DNA from: Paenibacillus sp. yr247 | GTDB taxonomy: Bacteria > Bacillota > Bacilli > Paenibacillales > NBRC-103111 | Length of the DNA: 60,389 bases | Reading direction: 5' to 3' | Assembly (NCBI RefSeq): GCF_900103825.1 | Contig: NZ_FNIF01000028.1 | Span: forward strand, 1 to 60,389 | In this document: in pieces, positions 30,166 through 41,842 of the stretch | How the letters are laid out: every line of letters begins with the position of its first letter | Position numbering within the stretch: position 1 is the first letter of the stretch | Made by a program: the position numbers and the translations under genes | The notes under the pieces: generated by a model | Told to the model about the DNA's origin: nothing | Seen by the model: the letters and a program-made list of their open reading frames with translations, nothing else | Database searches by the model: none

Positions 30166-33100
30166 TTATTCGACAGCTACAGTTTCTTTTTCTAGATCCT
30201 CATCTTTTACAAGCACTTCGTTAGGATTCGTAATACGAATGTTCCGATAACGAGGCATACCTGTACCAGCAGGAATGAGTTTACCGATAATAACGTTCTC
30301 CTTAAGACCAAGCAATTGGTCAACCTTGCCTTTAATCGCTGCATCTGTCAAGACACGAGTCGTTTCTTGGAAAGAAGCTGCGGATAAGAAGGAATCTGTC
30401 TCAAGGGACGCTTTTGTGATACCGAGCAAGATAGGTCTTGCAACAGCAGGCTCATTACCAGCGAACAAGGCAACTTTGTTGGCAGCTTCATATTCATGAA
30501 TGTCTACGAAGGAACCTGGAAGAAGCGTTGTATCTCCAGCATCTACGATACGGATTTTCCGTAACATTTGACGAACCATAACTTCAATATGTTTATCGTT
30601 AATTTCTACCCCTTGGTTACGATATACGCGTTGAACTTCTTGCAGAATGTAGTTCTGCACGCCGCGGATACCTTTGATGCGGAGCATTTCTTTCGGATCG
30701 ATAGACCCGTCTGTCAGCTCATCTCCAGCCTCGACTTGTTGATTCAGTGAGACACGGACACGTGATCCATAAGGAACCGCATAAACCTTGGATTCCGCTT
30801 CCCCTTGGACTTCGATTTCACGACGGTCCTTCGCTTCACGGATTTCTTTCACGGTACCATCAATTTCAGAAATGATCGCTTGCCCTTTCGGATTCCGAGC
30901 CTCGAAGAGCTCTTGAATACGCGGCAAACCTTGCGTAATATCATCACCGGCAACACCACCGGTATGGAACGTACGCATCGTTAACTGTGTTCCTGGCTCA
31001 CCAATGGATTGAGCGGCAATAATACCTACTGCCTCACCCACCTCCACAAATTGACCAGTAGCTAAGTTACGACCATAACATTTTTTACAAACACCATGAT
31101 TGGTGCGGCAGCTAAGAACTGAACGAATTTGAAGTCTCTCGATGCCTGCTTCAATAATTGTATCTGCAATACCCGATTCGATAAGTTCATTGCGCTGAAC
31201 AATAACCTCACCTGTTTTTGGATGACGAAGGGTTTCATAAGCATAACGTCCCTCAATACGGTCATAGAGATCTTCAATAACCTCTTTACCATCTTGAATT
31301 TTGCTAACCATGAAGCCTTTATCTGTTCCACAATCATCTTCGCGAACAATTACATCTTGTGCTACGTCAACGAGACGACGTGTCAGGTAACCGGAGTCAG
31401 CCGTACGTAGCGCCGTATCGGCAAGACCTTTACGCGCTCCGTGCGTGGAAATAAAGTATTCCAAGATGGTTAAACCTTCACGGAAGTTTGATTTAATAGG
31501 CAACTCCATAATTTTACCGGATGGATTCGCCATCAAACCACGCATACCGCCAAGTTGTGTAATCTGTGATTTATTACCCCGTGCTTTGGATTCAACCATC
31601 ATACTAATGGAGTTGTACTTATCTAGGGATTTCATCAGAATATCGGTGATTTCATCCTTTGCTTTACTCCAGATCGCAATAACGCGGTCATAACGCTCTT
31701 CATCCGTAATCAAACCACGACGATATTGGTTCGTAACTACGCGTACTTTCTCTTCACAGTCTTTGAGGATTCCTTCTTTTTCAGTAGGAACAATAACGTC
31801 TGAGACTGCTACAGTAATACCCGCTTTTGTTGAGTACGTGAATCCAAGTTCTTTAATTTTATCAAGAATCATCGACGTTTGAGTTGTATGGTATTTACGG
31901 AAACACTCAGCAATGATAGAGCCGAGATATTCTTTACCTACCGCTTTATTCTCTGCACGATCAAGCATGATTGCTCTGAGATCTGCACCTTTTTCGAAAA
32001 CAAAGTGAGCATCTGGAATCCCATTCAGCAAGTTCGTTTTGGTTGGTTCATTAATGAATGGGAAATCACTAGGGAAGATCTCATTCATAATGATTTTACC
32101 GATCGTCGTGATCAAAATTGCGTTTTGCTGTTTCTCAGTGAAACTAACTTTATTCAATGCTCTTGCAGGAATAGCAACCCGAGCGTGCAGGGCCATTTTT
32201 CCCGATTGGTAGGAAGAAACTGCTTCATGGACTGTTCTAATAATAGAACCGGCACCTTTAGCAAATTTGTTATCCGTTGTTAAGTAGAAACTTCCCAGAA
32301 CCATATCCTGTGAAGGTGTAACAACCGGCTTACCGTCCTTCGGATTCAAAATGTTGCCTGATGCCAGCATGAGCAAGCGAGCTTCCGCTTGAGCTTCAGA
32401 AGACAATGGTACGTGAACCGCCATTTGGTCACCGTCAAAGTCAGCGTTGTATGCTGTACAAACGAGCGGATGAAGTTTAATAGCGCGGCCTTCTACCAGA
32501 ATCGGTTCAAAAGCTTGAATACCAAGTCTGTGCAGCGTAGGGGCACGGTTCAGAAGAACCGGGTGCTCCTTAATGACTTCTTCTAGTACATCCCAAACAT
32601 CCGGACTTACGCGCTCAACTTTACGTTTTGCACTTTTGATGTTGTGAGCCAAACCTTTATTCACAAGCTCTTTCATAACGAAAGGCTTGAACAACTCAAG
32701 TGCCATTTCCTTCGGAAGACCACATTGGTACATCTTCAGGTTAGGTCCTACGACGATAACGGAACGACCTGAGTAATCAACACGCTTACCGAGCAAGTTT
32801 TGACGGAAACGACCTTGTTTACCTTTCAACATATGGCTGAGGGATTTCAAAGGGCGGTTACCAGGACCTGTTACCGGTCGCCCGCGACGGCCGTTATCAA
32901 TTAGAGCATCAACCGCTTCCTGCAGCATACGTTTCTCATTTTGAACAATGATATCCGGTGCGCCTAGGTCGAGCAATCTTTTCAAACGATTATTACGGTT
33001 GATAACACGGCGATATAAATCATTCAAGTCAGATGTCGCAAAGCGACCACCATCGAGCTGTACCATTGGACGAAGCTCTGGCGGGATGACAGGAAGTACA

Positions 33101-33786
33101 TCCAAAATCATCCAACCCGGTAAATTCTTCGAATTACGGAAAGCTTCCATAACTTCCAAACGCTTGATCGCACGATTACGGCGTTGGCCTTGCGCTGTTT
33201 TGAGTTCTTCTTTGAGCGTATCCACTTCACGTTCGATATCGATGTCGATCAGCAATTTCTTAACTGCCTCAGCACCCATACCCGCTTGGAAAGCATAACC
33301 GTACTTCTCGCGATAGCTGCGGTATTCTTTCTCGGAAAGCAGCTGCTTCTTCTCCAAAGGCGTATCTCCTGGATCTGTTACCACATAGGAAGCGAAGTAA
33401 ATTATTTCCTCCAAAGATCTTGGAGACATATCTAACGCGAGCCCCATGCGGCTTGGAATGCCTTTGAAGTACCAAATGTGAGAAACAGGAGCAGCAAGCT
33501 CAATATGCCCCATACGTTCACGACGTACTTTCTGACGCGTTACCTCAACGCCACAACGGTCACAAACGACGCCTTTATAACGAACGCGTTTGTATTTACC
33601 GCAATGACACTCCCAATCTTTCGTTGGTCCGAAGATCTTTTCGCAGAAAAGACCTTCTTTCTCAGGCTTTAAGGTTCTGTAGTTAATCGTTTCCGGCTTC
33701 TTTACTTCCCCACGGGACCAAGAGCGAATTTTATCGGGTGATGCCAAGCCGATTTTCATAAACTCGAAGTTGTTAACGTCCATCAA
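30166..33786 (-). CDS. rpoC: DNA-directed RNA polymerase subunit beta'
   Basis: 1206 residues. The N-terminal zinc site [21 protein letters not shown], the clamp, the catalytic NADFDGD triad of aspartates (about residue 450), the trigger loop region and a second zinc site ([16 protein letters not shown]) are all present. The C-terminus has [26 protein letters not shown]. The start is probably the TTG at 33786, eight bases after GGAGG, which matches the TTG start known for B. subtilis rpoC; the adjoining ATG is the alternative. 68 bp after rpoB. Confidence 0.98.
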   Translation of the reverse strand: MMDVNNFEFMKIGLASPDKIRSWSRGEVKKPETINYRTLKPEKEGLFCEKIFGPTKDWECHCGKYKRVRYKGVVCDRCGVEVTRQKVRRERMGHIELAAPVSHIWYFKGIPSRMGLALDMSPRSLEEIIYFASYVVTDPGDTPLEKKQLLSEKEYRSYREKYGYAFQAGMGAEAVKKLLIDIDIEREVDTLKEELKTAQGQRRNRAIKRLEVMEAFRNSKNLPGWMILDVLPVIPPELRPMVQLDGGRFATSDLNDLYRRVINRNNRLKRLLDLGAPDIIVQNEKRMLQEAVDALIDNGRRGRPVTGPGNRPLKSLSHMLKGKQGRFRQNLLGKRVDYSGRSVIVVGPNLKMYQCGLPKEMALELFKPFVMKELVNKGLAHNIKSAKRKVERVSPDVWDVLEEVIKEHPVLLNRAPTLHRLGIQAFEPILVEGRAIKLHPLVCTAYNADFDGDQMAVHVPLSSEAQAEARLLMLASGNILNPKDGKPVVTPSQDMVLGSFYLTTDNKFAKGAGSIIRTVHEAVSSYQSGKMALHARVAIPARALNKVSFTEKQQNAILITTIGKIIMNEIFPSDFPFINEPTKTNLLNGIPDAHFVFEKGADLRAIMLDRAENKAVGKEYLGSIIAECFRKYHTTQTSMILDKIKELGFTYSTKAGITVAVSDVIVPTEKEGILKDCEEKVRVVTNQYRRGLITDEERYDRVIAIWSKAKDEITDILMKSLDKYNSISMMVESKARGNKSQITQLGGMRGLMANPSGKIMELPIKSNFREGLTILEYFISTHGARKGLADTALRTADSGYLTRRLVDVAQDVIVREDDCGTDKGFMVSKIQDGKEVIEDLYDRIEGRYAYETLRHPKTGEVIVQRNELIESGIADTIIEAGIERLQIRSVLSCRTNHGVCKKCYGRNLATGQFVEVGEAVGIIAAQSIGEPGTQLTMRTFHTGGVAGDDITQGLPRIQELFEARNPKGQAIISEIDGTVKEIREAKDRREIEVQGEAESKVYAVPYGSRVRVSLNQQVEAGDELTDGSIDPKEMLRIKGIRGVQNYILQEVQRVYRNQGVEINDKHIEVMVRQMLRKIRIVDAGDTTLLPGSFVDIHEYEAANKVALFAGNEPAVARPILLGITKASLETDSFLSAASFQETTRVLTDAAIKGKVDQLLGLKENVIIGKLIPAGTGMPRYRNIRITNPNEVLVKDEDLEKETVAVE

Positions 33787-33854
33787 GGAGCAACCCTCCT
33801 TTAAGAATTTAAACCCACTATGCAGTGAATCGTTCTCGATCTATTGTGGTGTTA

Positions 33855-36800
33855 TTATTCGTTGACTCCTAGTTCAGAGCCCTCTAAATTTAAGTTTAAT
33901 TTATCGCTAGTGACTTCGTCATCATCATCGGCTTCTCTCATTTCGATCTCTTCTTCATCACCGGAAAGGATTTTGACGTCCATACCTAGACTTTGAAGCT
34001 CTTTGATCAAAACTTTGAAAGATTCCGGAACACCTGGTTCTGGAACATTCTCGCCTTTAACGATAGACTCGTATGTTTTCACACGGCCCACAACGTCATC
34101 GGACTTAACAGTAAGAATTTCTTGCAATGTATAGGCAGCTCCATAAGCCTCAAGTGCCCATACCTCCATCTCCCCGAAACGTTGTCCACCAAACTGCGCT
34201 TTACCACCCAGCGGCTGCTGAGTAACAAGGGAATAAGGTCCTGTGGAACGGGCATGGATTTTATCATCAACCATGTGCGCCAGTTTAATCATGTACATGA
34301 CGCCAACTGTAACTTCACGTTCAAACGATTCCCCTGTACGACCATCGTACAGAATCGTTTTACCACTGCGCTGCATGCCGGCTTCTTCCATCGCATCGAA
34401 CACATCATACTCACGCGCTCCATCGAATACTGGTGTTGCAGCATGGATACCCAGGTACTTGGAAGCCATACCTAAGTGAACTTCAAGCACTTGACCGATG
34501 TTCATCCGCGAAGGAACCCCTAGTGGATTCAATACAACTTCAACAGGTGTGCCATCAGGAAGGAAAGGCATATCTTCTTCTGGGAGAATACGTGCTACTA
34601 CCCCTTTGTTACCATGACGTCCAGCCATTTTATCGCCCTCGGAAATTTTCCGCTTTTGAGCGATATAGACACGAACGAGTTGGTTCACACCTGGAGGCAG
34701 CTCATCGCCGTTCTCGCGGGTAAATACTTTAACGTCTACGACAATACCATCAGTACCATGCGGTACGCGAAGGGATGTATCTCGAACCTCACGCGCCTTC
34801 TCACCGAAGATCGCATGCAGCAATCTTTCTTCTGCAGTCAGTTCAGTCACACCTTTAGGTGTTACTTTACCAACTAGGATATCGCCTGCGCCGATTTCGG
34901 CACCGACACGGATGATACCGCGCTCGTCAAGATTTTTGAGTGCATCTTCCCCAACGTTCGGAATATCGCGCGTAATTTCTTCAGGTCCCAGCTTCGTATC
35001 ACGTGCTTCAGACTCGTATTCCTCAATGTGAATGGACGTGTACACATCTTCTTTCACAAGCTTTTGGCTTAACAAGATCGCATCTTCATAGTTGTAACCT
35101 TCCCAAGTCATAAAGGCAACGACAACGTTACGTCCAAGTGCCAATTCACCTTGCTCTGTAGACGGTCCATCTGCCAATATATCGCCCGTTTTAACCAATT
35201 GGCCTTTTTTCACAATCGGACGTTGATTGATGCACGTACCTTGGTTAGAACGCATGAATTTGTGGAGCTTATATTTGACGATGTTGCCACTGACCAGCTT
35301 ACCATCGACCATTTCTTGGCGACGCAGCCAAATTTCATTCGCAGCAGCTTTCTCAATAATTCCATCGAATTTGGAGACAATACATACTCCTGAGTCTTTA
35401 GCGACCTTATGCTCCATACCTGTTCCTACAAGAGGTGCTTTCGGGATCAAAAGCGGAACCGCTTGACGCTGCATGTTCGAACCCATAAGCGCACGGTTGG
35501 AGTCATCATTTTCAAGGAATGGAATTAACGCCGTTGCCACGGAAACAACTTGCTTCGGAGAAACGTCCATGTAATCGACACGTTCAACCGGAAGTGTTAA
35601 GTTGTCATCCTTATAACGGACGATAATTGCATCTTCAACGAATTTATTATCTTCCGTCAATTGCGCATTCGCTTGAGCGATAACGTAGTTATCCTCTTCG
35701 TCCGCTGTCAGGTACGCGATTTGGTCGGTTACAAGACCCGTCTTCGGATCCACCCAACGATAAGGAGCTTCAATGAAGCCATACTCATTAATACGGGCAA
35801 ACGTAGACAAGGAGTTGATCAAACCAATGTTCGGTCCCTCTGGCGTCTCAATTGGACACATACGGCCATAGTGAGAGTGATGTACGTCACGAACTTCCAT
35901 ACCTGCACGCTCTCTCGTCAAACCGCCGGGTCCGAGTGCAGACAGACGTCTTTTGTGCGTCAATTCAGCAAGCGGATTCGTTTGGTCCATAAACTGAGAA
36001 AGCTGTGAGCTGCCAAAGAACTCTTTGATCGATGCGATAACAGGACGAATGTTGATCAATGCTTGTGGTGTAATGACATTCGCGTCTTGAATCGACATAC
36101 GCTCACGAACAACCCGTTCCATACGGGAAAGACCAATACGGAATTGATTTTGCAGCAATTCACCAACAGAACGAAGTCTACGGTTACCTAGATGGTCAAT
36201 ATCGTCCGTGTTCCCGATACCGTGCAGCAAATTGATGAAATAGTTAATGGATGAAATAATGTCGGCAGGCGTAATGTTTTTGACAGTTTTATCAATAACA
36301 CCGTTAGAAATAACTTTTACGACCTTGCCCTCTTCATTTGGTGAGTACACGTTAATGCACTGAACAGGAATTGTATCAGCACCCGTTACACCTTTAGGAA
36401 TCGTAAACTCTTTATATCCTGCTCCTTTTTCAATAAAAGGAAGGATTTCGTCCAATACGCGACGATCAAGCAATTGTCCAGCTTCTGCAATGATTTCTCC
36501 AGTTTCAGAGTCCACCAAAGTTTCAGCCAAACGTTGATTAAATAATCTATTTTTGATGTGAAGTTTTTTGTTAATTTTGTAACGTCCTACATTAGCCAAA
36601 TCGTAACGCTTCGGATCAAAGAAACGAGCAACGATCAAACTTCTTGCATTATCAAGTGTAGGAGGTTCACCCGGACGAAGACGCTCATAGATTTCGATTA
36701 ACGCCTTTTCCGTAGAATCGGTGTTATCTTTATCGAGCGTATTACGGATGTATTCATTATCACCCAGCAAATCCAAAATCTCAGCATCTGTACCAAAACC

Positions 36801-37394
36801 CAAAGAACGAAGCAGGACAGTTACCGGAATTTTACGCGTGCGATCAATACGAACATAGATGATATCTTTCGCATCAGTCTCAAGTTCCAACCATGCTCCA
36901 CGGTTCGGAATGACGGTTGCAGTGTAAGTTTTTTTGCCGTTTTTATCCACTTTCGTGCTATAATAAACACTGGGCGAACGAACGAGCTGGGAGACGATTA
37001 CACGCTCCGCACCGTTAATAATGAACGTTCCCGTGTCAGTCATAATAGGGAAATCCCCCATGAACACTTCTTGTTCTTTGACCTCTCCGGTTTCCTTATT
37101 AATCAAACGGACTTTGACTCTTAACGGCGCCGCATAGGTTACGTCGCGTTCTTTGGATTCATCAACCGAATACTTAGGCTCACCTAAGCTATAGTCAATA
37201 AACTCCAGTACTAGGTTACCTGTAAAATCCTGAATCGGAGAGATATCCTGAAACATCTCGCGAAGTCCCTCTTCCAAAAACCACTCATACGATTTTTGCT
37301 GGATTTCAATCAGGTTTGGAATGCCCAGCACCTCATTAATTCGTGCATAAGTCCTGCGTTTACGTCGTCCAAATTGAACAAGATGTCCCGCCAA
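33855..37394 (-). CDS. rpoB: DNA-directed RNA polymerase subunit beta
   Basis: 1179 residues. The rifampicin region ([20 protein letters not shown] then [17 protein letters not shown]) has no known resistance change, so a sensitive allele is inferred. Further signatures: [19 protein letters not shown], the [19 protein letters not shown] segment and [24 protein letters not shown]. The acidic C-terminal tail ends the protein. The TTG at 37394, nine bases after GAGGGGTGA, is the only sensible start. A long structured leader precedes it. Confidence 0.98.
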   Translation of the reverse strand: MAGHLVQFGRRKRRTYARINEVLGIPNLIEIQQKSYEWFLEEGLREMFQDISPIQDFTGNLVLEFIDYSLGEPKYSVDESKERDVTYAAPLRVKVRLINKETGEVKEQEVFMGDFPIMTDTGTFIINGAERVIVSQLVRSPSVYYSTKVDKNGKKTYTATVIPNRGAWLELETDAKDIIYVRIDRTRKIPVTVLLRSLGFGTDAEILDLLGDNEYIRNTLDKDNTDSTEKALIEIYERLRPGEPPTLDNARSLIVARFFDPKRYDLANVGRYKINKKLHIKNRLFNQRLAETLVDSETGEIIAEAGQLLDRRVLDEILPFIEKGAGYKEFTIPKGVTGADTIPVQCINVYSPNEEGKVVKVISNGVIDKTVKNITPADIISSINYFINLLHGIGNTDDIDHLGNRRLRSVGELLQNQFRIGLSRMERVVRERMSIQDANVITPQALINIRPVIASIKEFFGSSQLSQFMDQTNPLAELTHKRRLSALGPGGLTRERAGMEVRDVHHSHYGRMCPIETPEGPNIGLINSLSTFARINEYGFIEAPYRWVDPKTGLVTDQIAYLTADEEDNYVIAQANAQLTEDNKFVEDAIIVRYKDDNLTLPVERVDYMDVSPKQVVSVATALIPFLENDDSNRALMGSNMQRQAVPLLIPKAPLVGTGMEHKVAKDSGVCIVSKFDGIIEKAAANEIWLRRQEMVDGKLVSGNIVKYKLHKFMRSNQGTCINQRPIVKKGQLVKTGDILADGPSTEQGELALGRNVVVAFMTWEGYNYEDAILLSQKLVKEDVYTSIHIEEYESEARDTKLGPEEITRDIPNVGEDALKNLDERGIIRVGAEIGAGDILVGKVTPKGVTELTAEERLLHAIFGEKAREVRDTSLRVPHGTDGIVVDVKVFTRENGDELPPGVNQLVRVYIAQKRKISEGDKMAGRHGNKGVVARILPEEDMPFLPDGTPVEVVLNPLGVPSRMNIGQVLEVHLGMASKYLGIHAATPVFDGAREYDVFDAMEEAGMQRSGKTILYDGRTGESFEREVTVGVMYMIKLAHMVDDKIHARSTGPYSLVTQQPLGGKAQFGGQRFGEMEVWALEAYGAAYTLQEILTVKSDDVVGRVKTYESIVKGENVPEPGVPESFKVLIKELQSLGMDVKILSGDEEEIEMREADDDDEVTSDKLNLNLEGSELGVNE

Positions 37395-37694
37395 CTTTCA
37401 TTCACCCCTCAACTCTACTCAATAAATAAAAAGAAAGAAGAAAAACTTCGACCGACGTACACTCAGGACGCCTCCGTTAGTGGAGCCCGTCCGAATTAAG
37501 CGACTGTATGGATGAAGGTTTTTCTCTGTAATCAATAAGACTTTTCCAAATATTTCTTTCCATCCTGTTAGAGTTTCCTAAAATTCAAACATTATACGTT
37601 ACAGGTTCAAATTTTATTCATCTCGGATGAAAAAAAGACTTGACATTTTTGTTAACTAAAGACATGTGTCCCATCTTAATACTGACATTTTTTA
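37395..37694 (-). promoter_or_regulatory. Long structured rpoB leader with terminator-like element
   Basis: About 300 bases of untranslated RNA separate the promoter from rpoB. Near its end, arms 37514-37524 and 37440-37449 (GAAAAACCTTC with GAAGTTTTTC) enclose a strong inner hairpin (37466-37492, GGAC/GTCC and CTCC/GGAG). The transcript then reads TTCTTTCTTTTTATTT. This is the shape of a large terminator or attenuator. I see no coding sequence in the leader. Function is inferred only from structure. Confidence 0.5.
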
Positions 37695-37723
37695 ATAATA
37701 CCACATGTAAAAAGTCAAGTCAA
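37695..37723 (-). promoter_or_regulatory. Sigma-A promoter of rpoBC
   Basis: TTGACT (37718-37723), 17 bp, TATTAT (37695-37700). A second TTGACT overlaps it five bases downstream. It lies between the methyltransferase gene and rpoB, so rpoBC can be made independently of rplJL. Confidence 0.8.
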
Positions 37724-37778
37724 ATAAATTCCCTCGACTGGCAGATAAGACTGCATTTCACTTCGAATTGATTCATTA

Positions 37779-38375
37779 CTACTTTGTAGCTTTTAGAATT
37801 TTGTACCCTTTATCCTTGGATACCTCGACAACTTCGCTGTACAGAGACTCAAGCTTTTTCATGGCTGATGGGGCACCCTGCTTTTTTTGGATAACAACCC
37901 AAATGGAGCCGCCGTCAACTAAGCAATCATAGGCATCCACAAAGATACGATGAACAACTTCCTTGCCTGCACGAATCGGGGGATTGGTTAGAACAGCGTC
38001 AAAACGCTGCTCTTTTACTTGTTCCAGAAGATCACTTTGAAGAATAGTCACATTCGTGATCCCATTACGCCGCGCATTATCAGCAGAAAGTTCGATCGCC
38101 CTCTCATTGATGTCGACCATCGTCACGTGCCCCTTCGGACACATCACGGCTGCACTTAGACCAATAGGACCGTAGCCGCAACCCACATCGAGCACTTTGG
38201 CATCCTCTCGCAATTGCATCGTTTCTATTAAATGCTTACTACCATAATCGACACCTTTTTTCGAAAAGACACCCGCATCCGTCAGGAACGTAAATGTTTT
38301 ACCACGCAGCTCTTCTTGCGTTGTATGGACATCTCGCTTAACTGTGGGCCGTTGCGTATAATAATGCTCTGACAC
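37779..38375 (-). CDS. RsmC-like class I SAM-dependent methyltransferase (YbxB type)
   Basis: 198 residues. SAM-binding motif VLDVGCGYGPIGLSAA (about 60-75), acidic MVDINERAIE after strand 2, and the catalytic VLTNPPIRAG (NPPxR, about 130) typical of RNA guanine or adenine N-methyltransferases of the RsmC/RlmG group. The usual N-terminal duplicate domain of E. coli RsmC is absent. The B. subtilis gene at this place is ybxB. The exact target base is not known to me. It is separated from rplL by a terminator. Confidence 0.9.
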   Translation of the reverse strand: MSEHYYTQRPTVKRDVHTTQEELRGKTFTFLTDAGVFSKKGVDYGSKHLIETMQLREDAKVLDVGCGYGPIGLSAAVMCPKGHVTMVDINERAIELSADNARRNGITNVTILQSDLLEQVKEQRFDAVLTNPPIRAGKEVVHRIFVDAYDCLVDGGSIWVVIQKKQGAPSAMKKLESLYSEVVEVSKDKGYKILKATK

Positions 38376-38462
38376 GTTAAGATTCCCTCCTCATTTTTAC
38401 CTATAGGAAAATCAACTAACAAAGAGCGTTCCCAAGGCTTTCCTAAGGGTAAAAGCTTAGGT

Positions 38463-38497
38463 TAAAAAAACCTCTTGAAGTTAAGCTTCAAGAGGTT
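38463..38497 (-). terminator. Terminator after rplL
   Basis: A near-perfect 12-13 bp stem (AACCTCTTGAAG and CTTCAAGAGGTT, 38469-38496) with a short loop and TTTTTTT on the minus strand. It stands 16 bp past the rplL stop, between rplL and the methyltransferase gene. Confidence 0.92.
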
Positions 38498-38512
38498 TTC
38501 TAAGAAAAAGAA

Positions 38513-38878
38513 TTACTTCACTTCTACGGAAGCACCAGCTTCTGTAAGTTTAGCTTTAACTGCTTCTGCTTCTTCTTGTCCAACTTTTTCTTTAACTGCT
38601 TTAGGAGCTCCGTCAACCAAGTCTTTCGCTTCTTTCAGGCCAAGACCTGTGATTTCACGAACTACTTTAATTACGTTGATTTTGGATGCGCCTGCGCTAG
38701 TCAAGATTACATCAAACTCAGTTTGTGCTTCTTCTACTGCTACTGCTGCGCCACCGCCAGCTGCTACTGGAGCTGCTGCTGTTACGCCAAACTCTTCTTC
38801 AATTGCTTTAACCAGATCGTTTAGTTCCAAGATTGTCATGCCTTTGATTGCTTCTAGGATAGTTGCATTGTTACTCAT
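38513..38878 (-). CDS. rplL: 50S ribosomal protein L7/L12
   Basis: 121 residues: helical dimerisation domain (1-30), alanine-rich hinge with [15 protein letters not shown], and the C-terminal factor-binding domain ([28 protein letters not shown]). Present in several copies in the ribosomal stalk. Start ATG 38878, seven bases after GGAGG. Confidence 0.98.
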   Translation of the reverse strand: MSNNATILEAIKGMTILELNDLVKAIEEEFGVTAAAPVAAGGGAAVAVEEAQTEFDVILTSAGASKINVIKVVREITGLGLKEAKDLVDGAPKAVKEKVGQEEAEAVKAKLTEAGASVEVK

Positions 38879-38932
38879 GGTTAAACCTCCATTATCATTC
38901 ATATATTTTGTGGTTGTTGTTGTAAAACAAAA

Positions 38933-39442
38933 TTAAGCTTGACCTTCAGCTTCTTTTTTCTCAGCAACTGCTTTAACAGCAAGTGCAAAGTTACGAACTG
39001 GAGCTTGAAGAACGCTAAGCAACATGGAGAGAAGACCATCTCTGGATGGAAGTTCAGCAAGTGCTTTGATTTGATCGTATCCAACTACGCGGCCTTCGAC
39101 CACGCCAGCTTTCACGCTCAATTTATCATTCTTTTTAGCAAATTCAGTTAAGATTTTAGCAGGAGAGATCACATCGTCTTTGCTGAAAGCAATAGCTGTA
39201 GGTCCTGTTAAGAACTCATCCAACTCACTTAGTTCAGCTTTAGCCGTTGCGCGTCTTGCTAAGGAGTTCTTAAGAACTGTAAATTCGATACCAGCTTCAC
39301 GTAAGCTCTTACGCAGCTGAGTTACTTGAGCTACGTTCAAACCACGGTAATCTGCTACGATTGTACAAGTGCTAGCTTTAAACTTCTCAGTTACTTCAGC
39401 TACAGCTTGTTCTTTCTCTGCAAGAATTTTCGCGTTTGCCAT
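38933..39442 (-). CDS. rplJ: 50S ribosomal protein L10
   Basis: 169 residues. N-terminal rRNA-binding domain with [20 protein letters not shown] and a helical C-terminal spine (about 135-169) that carries L7/L12 dimers. Start ATG 39442 after GAGGTG; the in-frame GTG at 39454 lies in the binding site. It is preceded by its autoregulatory leader. Confidence 0.97.
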   Translation of the reverse strand: MANAKILAEKEQAVAEVTEKFKASTCTIVADYRGLNVAQVTQLRKSLREAGIEFTVLKNSLARRATAKAELSELDEFLTGPTAIAFSKDDVISPAKILTEFAKKNDKLSVKAGVVEGRVVGYDQIKALAELPSRDGLLSMLLSVLQAPVRNFALAVKAVAEKKEAEGQA

Positions 39443-39499
39443 AGTACACCTCACTTCTTATGCATTTATCTTTCAAGATCGCAAACAGTAGGAGCATCA

Positions 39500-39655
39500 G
39501 CATTTCTTATCTATAAATAAGAAATGCCTTCGTAGACGCTACGAAGGCATGATGTGTTCACTTTTTCCCTGATGTACAAAGAAATCGTTATATATATCAT
39601 AACACCTCGGTAGGAAATTAAGCACATTGGCACCTACTGTCTACGGTTTGCATAT
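39500..39655 (-). promoter_or_regulatory. L10 leader RNA (rplJL autoregulation)
   Basis: The core around 39565-39650 contains GTAGGTGCC, CTTAATTTCCTACC and CCGAGGTG, the conserved kink-turn containing sequence bound by L10(L12)4 in Firmicutes. Downstream follow a 10 bp hairpin GCCTTCGTAG/CTACGAAGGC (39526-39549) and an 11 bp hairpin GCATTTCTTAT/ATAAGAAATGC (39500-39527) that share four to five bases and so may exclude each other. This suits attenuation controlled by L10 binding, as described in B. subtilis. Confidence 0.85.
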
Positions 39656-39675
39656 TCATTTTTATGACCTTTGAT

Positions 39676-39704
39676 AGAGTATCACGCCCAGCAACCGAAG
39701 TCAA
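39676..39704 (-). promoter_or_regulatory. Sigma-A promoter of rplJL
   Basis: TTGACT (39699-39704), 17 bp, TACTCT (39676-39681), just after the rplA stop. It starts the L10 leader transcript. Confidence 0.75.
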
Positions 39705-39718
39705 CTGGTAGCTTTTAC

Positions 39719-40411
39719 TTATCTAAAGGATTGCAGGTTAACACGAACACTAGGTCCCATTGTCGAGGATACAGCAATGTTTTTAAGGTAAACACCTTTA
39801 GCAGCTGCTGGTTTCGCTCTTACAAGTGCATCAACCAATGCTTTGAAGTTTTCGTTCAACTTATCAGCATCGAAAGATACTTTACCAAGTGGAGCATGGA
39901 TTTGTCCTGCTTTGTCAAGACGGTATTCGATTTTACCAGCTTTGATCTCCTGAACAGCTTTAGTAACGTCGAAAGTAACTGTTCCTGCTTTAGGGTTTGG
40001 CATTAAACCTTTACCCCCGAGGATACGACCCAGTTTACCAACTTCGCTCATCATGTCTGGAGTAGCTACGCAAACGTCAAATTCGAACCAACCTTGTTGA
40101 ATTTTGTTGATCATATCAGCATCACCAACAAAATCTGCACCAGCTGCTTCAGCTTCTTTCGCTTTCTCGCCTTTGGCAAATACAAGTACACGTTTCGTTT
40201 TACCAGTACCGTGTGGAAGTACTACGACTCCACGAACAGCCTGATCTTGTTTTCTTGGGTCTACACCCAGACGAACTGCGATATCCACAGTTTCATCAAA
40301 TTTAGCAGGAGCTGTTTTCTTAACAAGCTCGATTGCTTCTGACGGATCATACAAGGTTTCAGCGTCTACAAGCTGAGATACCTCGCGGTATTTTTTACCG
40401 TGTTTAGGCAT
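39719..40411 (-). CDS. rplA: 50S ribosomal protein L1
   Basis: 230 residues, two domains. [38 protein letters not shown] and [14 protein letters not shown] are signatures. It forms the mobile L1 stalk that guides tRNA out of the E site. Confidence 0.98.
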   Translation of the reverse strand: MPKHGKKYREVSQLVDAETLYDPSEAIELVKKTAPAKFDETVDIAVRLGVDPRKQDQAVRGVVVLPHGTGKTKRVLVFAKGEKAKEAEAAGADFVGDADMINKIQQGWFEFDVCVATPDMMSEVGKLGRILGGKGLMPNPKAGTVTFDVTKAVQEIKAGKIEYRLDKAGQIHAPLGKVSFDADKLNENFKALVDALVRAKPAAAKGVYLKNIAVSSTMGPSVRVNLQSFR

Positions 40412-40466
40412 AATCTAAATCCTCCTTAGTGGTATTAGCGGATAATCCTCCCACCGAGCGGCTTAA

Positions 40467-40500
40467 GAGTTTTCGTAGAAACTTCCTCGTAAGCACATGC
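40467..40500 (+). repeat. Hairpin-bearing intergenic repeat copy (rplK-rplA spacer)
   Basis: GAGTTTTC, loop, GAAACTT, then CCTCGTAAGCACATGC. It lies in the 114 bp spacer between rplK and rplA. The hairpin is shortened compared with the copy at 12275. Confidence 0.55.
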
Positions 40501-40525
40501 TTACATAGCCGCATTCCTTGCGGAA

Positions 40526-40951
40526 TTAATCTTCGATGACGATTCCCATGCTGCGAGCAGTACCTTCAACCATACGCATTGCAGCCTCAACGGATGCAGC
40601 ATTCAGGTCAGGCATTTTTTGTTCAGCGATTTCGCGAACTTTAGCGCGTTTCACAGTTGCAACTTTCTTTTTGTTTGGTTCACCGGATCCTTTTTCGATA
40701 CCAGCAACGACGCGAAGAAGAACTGCAGCCGGAGGCGTTTTTGTGATGAATGTAAAGGAACGATCCTCGAAAACTGTGATTTCAACCGGAATGATAAGAC
40801 CAACTTGATCAGCAGTACGAGCGTTAAACTCTTTACAGAAAGCCATGATGTTCACACCTGCTTGACCCAATGCTGGACCGATCGGCGGTGCTGGATTTGC
40901 TTTCGCAGCTTGAACTTGAAGCTTCACGATTTTAATAACCTTTTTTGCCAT
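40526..40951 (-). CDS. rplK: 50S ribosomal protein L11
   Basis: 141 residues. [28 protein letters not shown] at the N-terminus binds release and elongation factors; the C-terminal domain binds the GTPase-centre rRNA. Start ATG 40951, eight bases after GGAGG; the preceding GTG overlaps the binding site. Confidence 0.98.
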   Translation of the reverse strand: MAKKVIKIVKLQVQAAKANPAPPIGPALGQAGVNIMAFCKEFNARTADQVGLIIPVEITVFEDRSFTFITKTPPAAVLLRVVAGIEKGSGEPNKKKVATVKRAKVREIAEQKMPDLNAASVEAAMRMVEGTARSMGIVIED

Positions 40952-40977
40952 GATAGACACCTCCTTGCATTTAATAT

Positions 40978-41027
40978 GGGATCACTTGCAATCCCACTAA
41001 CGAAGGTCTATCCCGAGGAATAGACCT
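40978..41027 (-). promoter_or_regulatory. Two hairpins in the nusG-rplK spacer
   Basis: An 8 bp perfect stem AGGTCTAT/ATAGACCT (41004-41027) and a GGGAT/ATCCC stem (40978-40995) stand ahead of the rplK ribosome binding site. No U-tract follows either, so a terminator is unlikely. Autogenous control by L11 or L1 is known in other bacteria; here it is only a possibility. Confidence 0.45.
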
Positions 41028-41052
41028 GGTAGAAACCCTTGGTTGTCTTGTT

Positions 41053-41586
41053 TTATAGCTTTTCCACTTGATTGAAATCGAGCTCAAGCGGGGTTTCTCT
41101 ACCAAACATGTTGACATGCACCTTAAGTTTACCTTTGTCAGCCACAATTTCTTCTACAGAACCAACAAAGTTTGCGAAAGGGCCCACCTTGACGCGTACG
41201 GTTTCTTTGAGTTCGAAGTCGATTTTCTCCTTCGGCTCTTCCATCCCCATATGCTTCAAAATAGATTCAACTTCCTCAGGTAATAATGCAGTCGGTTTAG
41301 AGCCGGATCCCGTAGAACCTACGAATCCAGTTACTCCTGGCGTATTACGCACTACGTACCAAGAGTCATCCGTTTGAATCATTTCGACGAGGACATACCC
41401 TGGATAAACTTTACGCATGACGACTTTTTTCTTGCCGTCTTTGTTAACCAGTTCTTCTTCCATAGGCACAAGCACACGGAAGATCTTGTCCGTCATTTCC
41501 ATGGACTCAACACGTTTCTCTAGGTTGGCTTTCACTTTGTTCTCATACCCTGAATAGGTATGTACGACGTACCATCTTTTTTCCAT
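41053..41586 (-). CDS. nusG: Transcription termination/antitermination protein NusG
   Basis: 177 residues. NGN domain KRWYVVHTYSGYENKVKANLE to about 120, then a KOW domain (RVKVGPFANFVGSVEEI, about 125-177). It binds RNA polymerase and couples it to ribosomes or stimulates pausing. Start ATG 41586, eight bases after AGGTGA; a GTG four codons upstream lies in the binding site. Confidence 0.98.
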   Translation of the reverse strand: MEKRWYVVHTYSGYENKVKANLEKRVESMEMTDKIFRVLVPMEEELVNKDGKKKVVMRKVYPGYVLVEMIQTDDSWYVVRNTPGVTGFVGSTGSGSKPTALLPEEVESILKHMGMEEPKEKIDFELKETVRVKVGPFANFVGSVEEIVADKGKLKVHVNMFGRETPLELDFNQVEKL

Positions 41587-41610
41587 GAATAAATTCACCT
41601 ATAGTCCTGT

Positions 41611-41823
41611 TTATTTAAAAACAAGGCGCAGCAACTCAGAAATTCCTAGATCCAGCACAAAAAAATAAATAGCAACAAAGGCTACAGTACCAATTACGAC
41701 AAGCGTATAGGTAATCATCTCTTTGCGACTTGGCCACTTGACCTTTTTGAGTTCTGTCCAACTGTCGGTGAAGAAGGAAAAAGTGGATCCGAAGCTTTGT
41801 CTCATTCTAGCCAAGAACGCCAC
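41611..41823 (-). CDS. secE: Protein translocase subunit SecE
   Basis: 70 residues: an amphipathic cytoplasmic helix (WTELKKVKWPSRKEMITYT) and one membrane helix (about 40-60), the minimal Gram-positive form. It clamps SecY. The start is GTG 41823 with GGAGGTG upstream. 19 bp after rpmG. Confidence 0.97.
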   Translation of the reverse strand: MAFLARMRQSFGSTFSFFTDSWTELKKVKWPSRKEMITYTLVVIGTVAFVAIYFFVLDLGISELLRLVFK

Positions 41824-41842
41824 AAACTACACCTCCAAAGAA

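Noticed and set aside
36000..36200. Possible rifampicin resistance changes in rpoB
   Set aside because: All residues commonly altered in resistant mutants are wild type.
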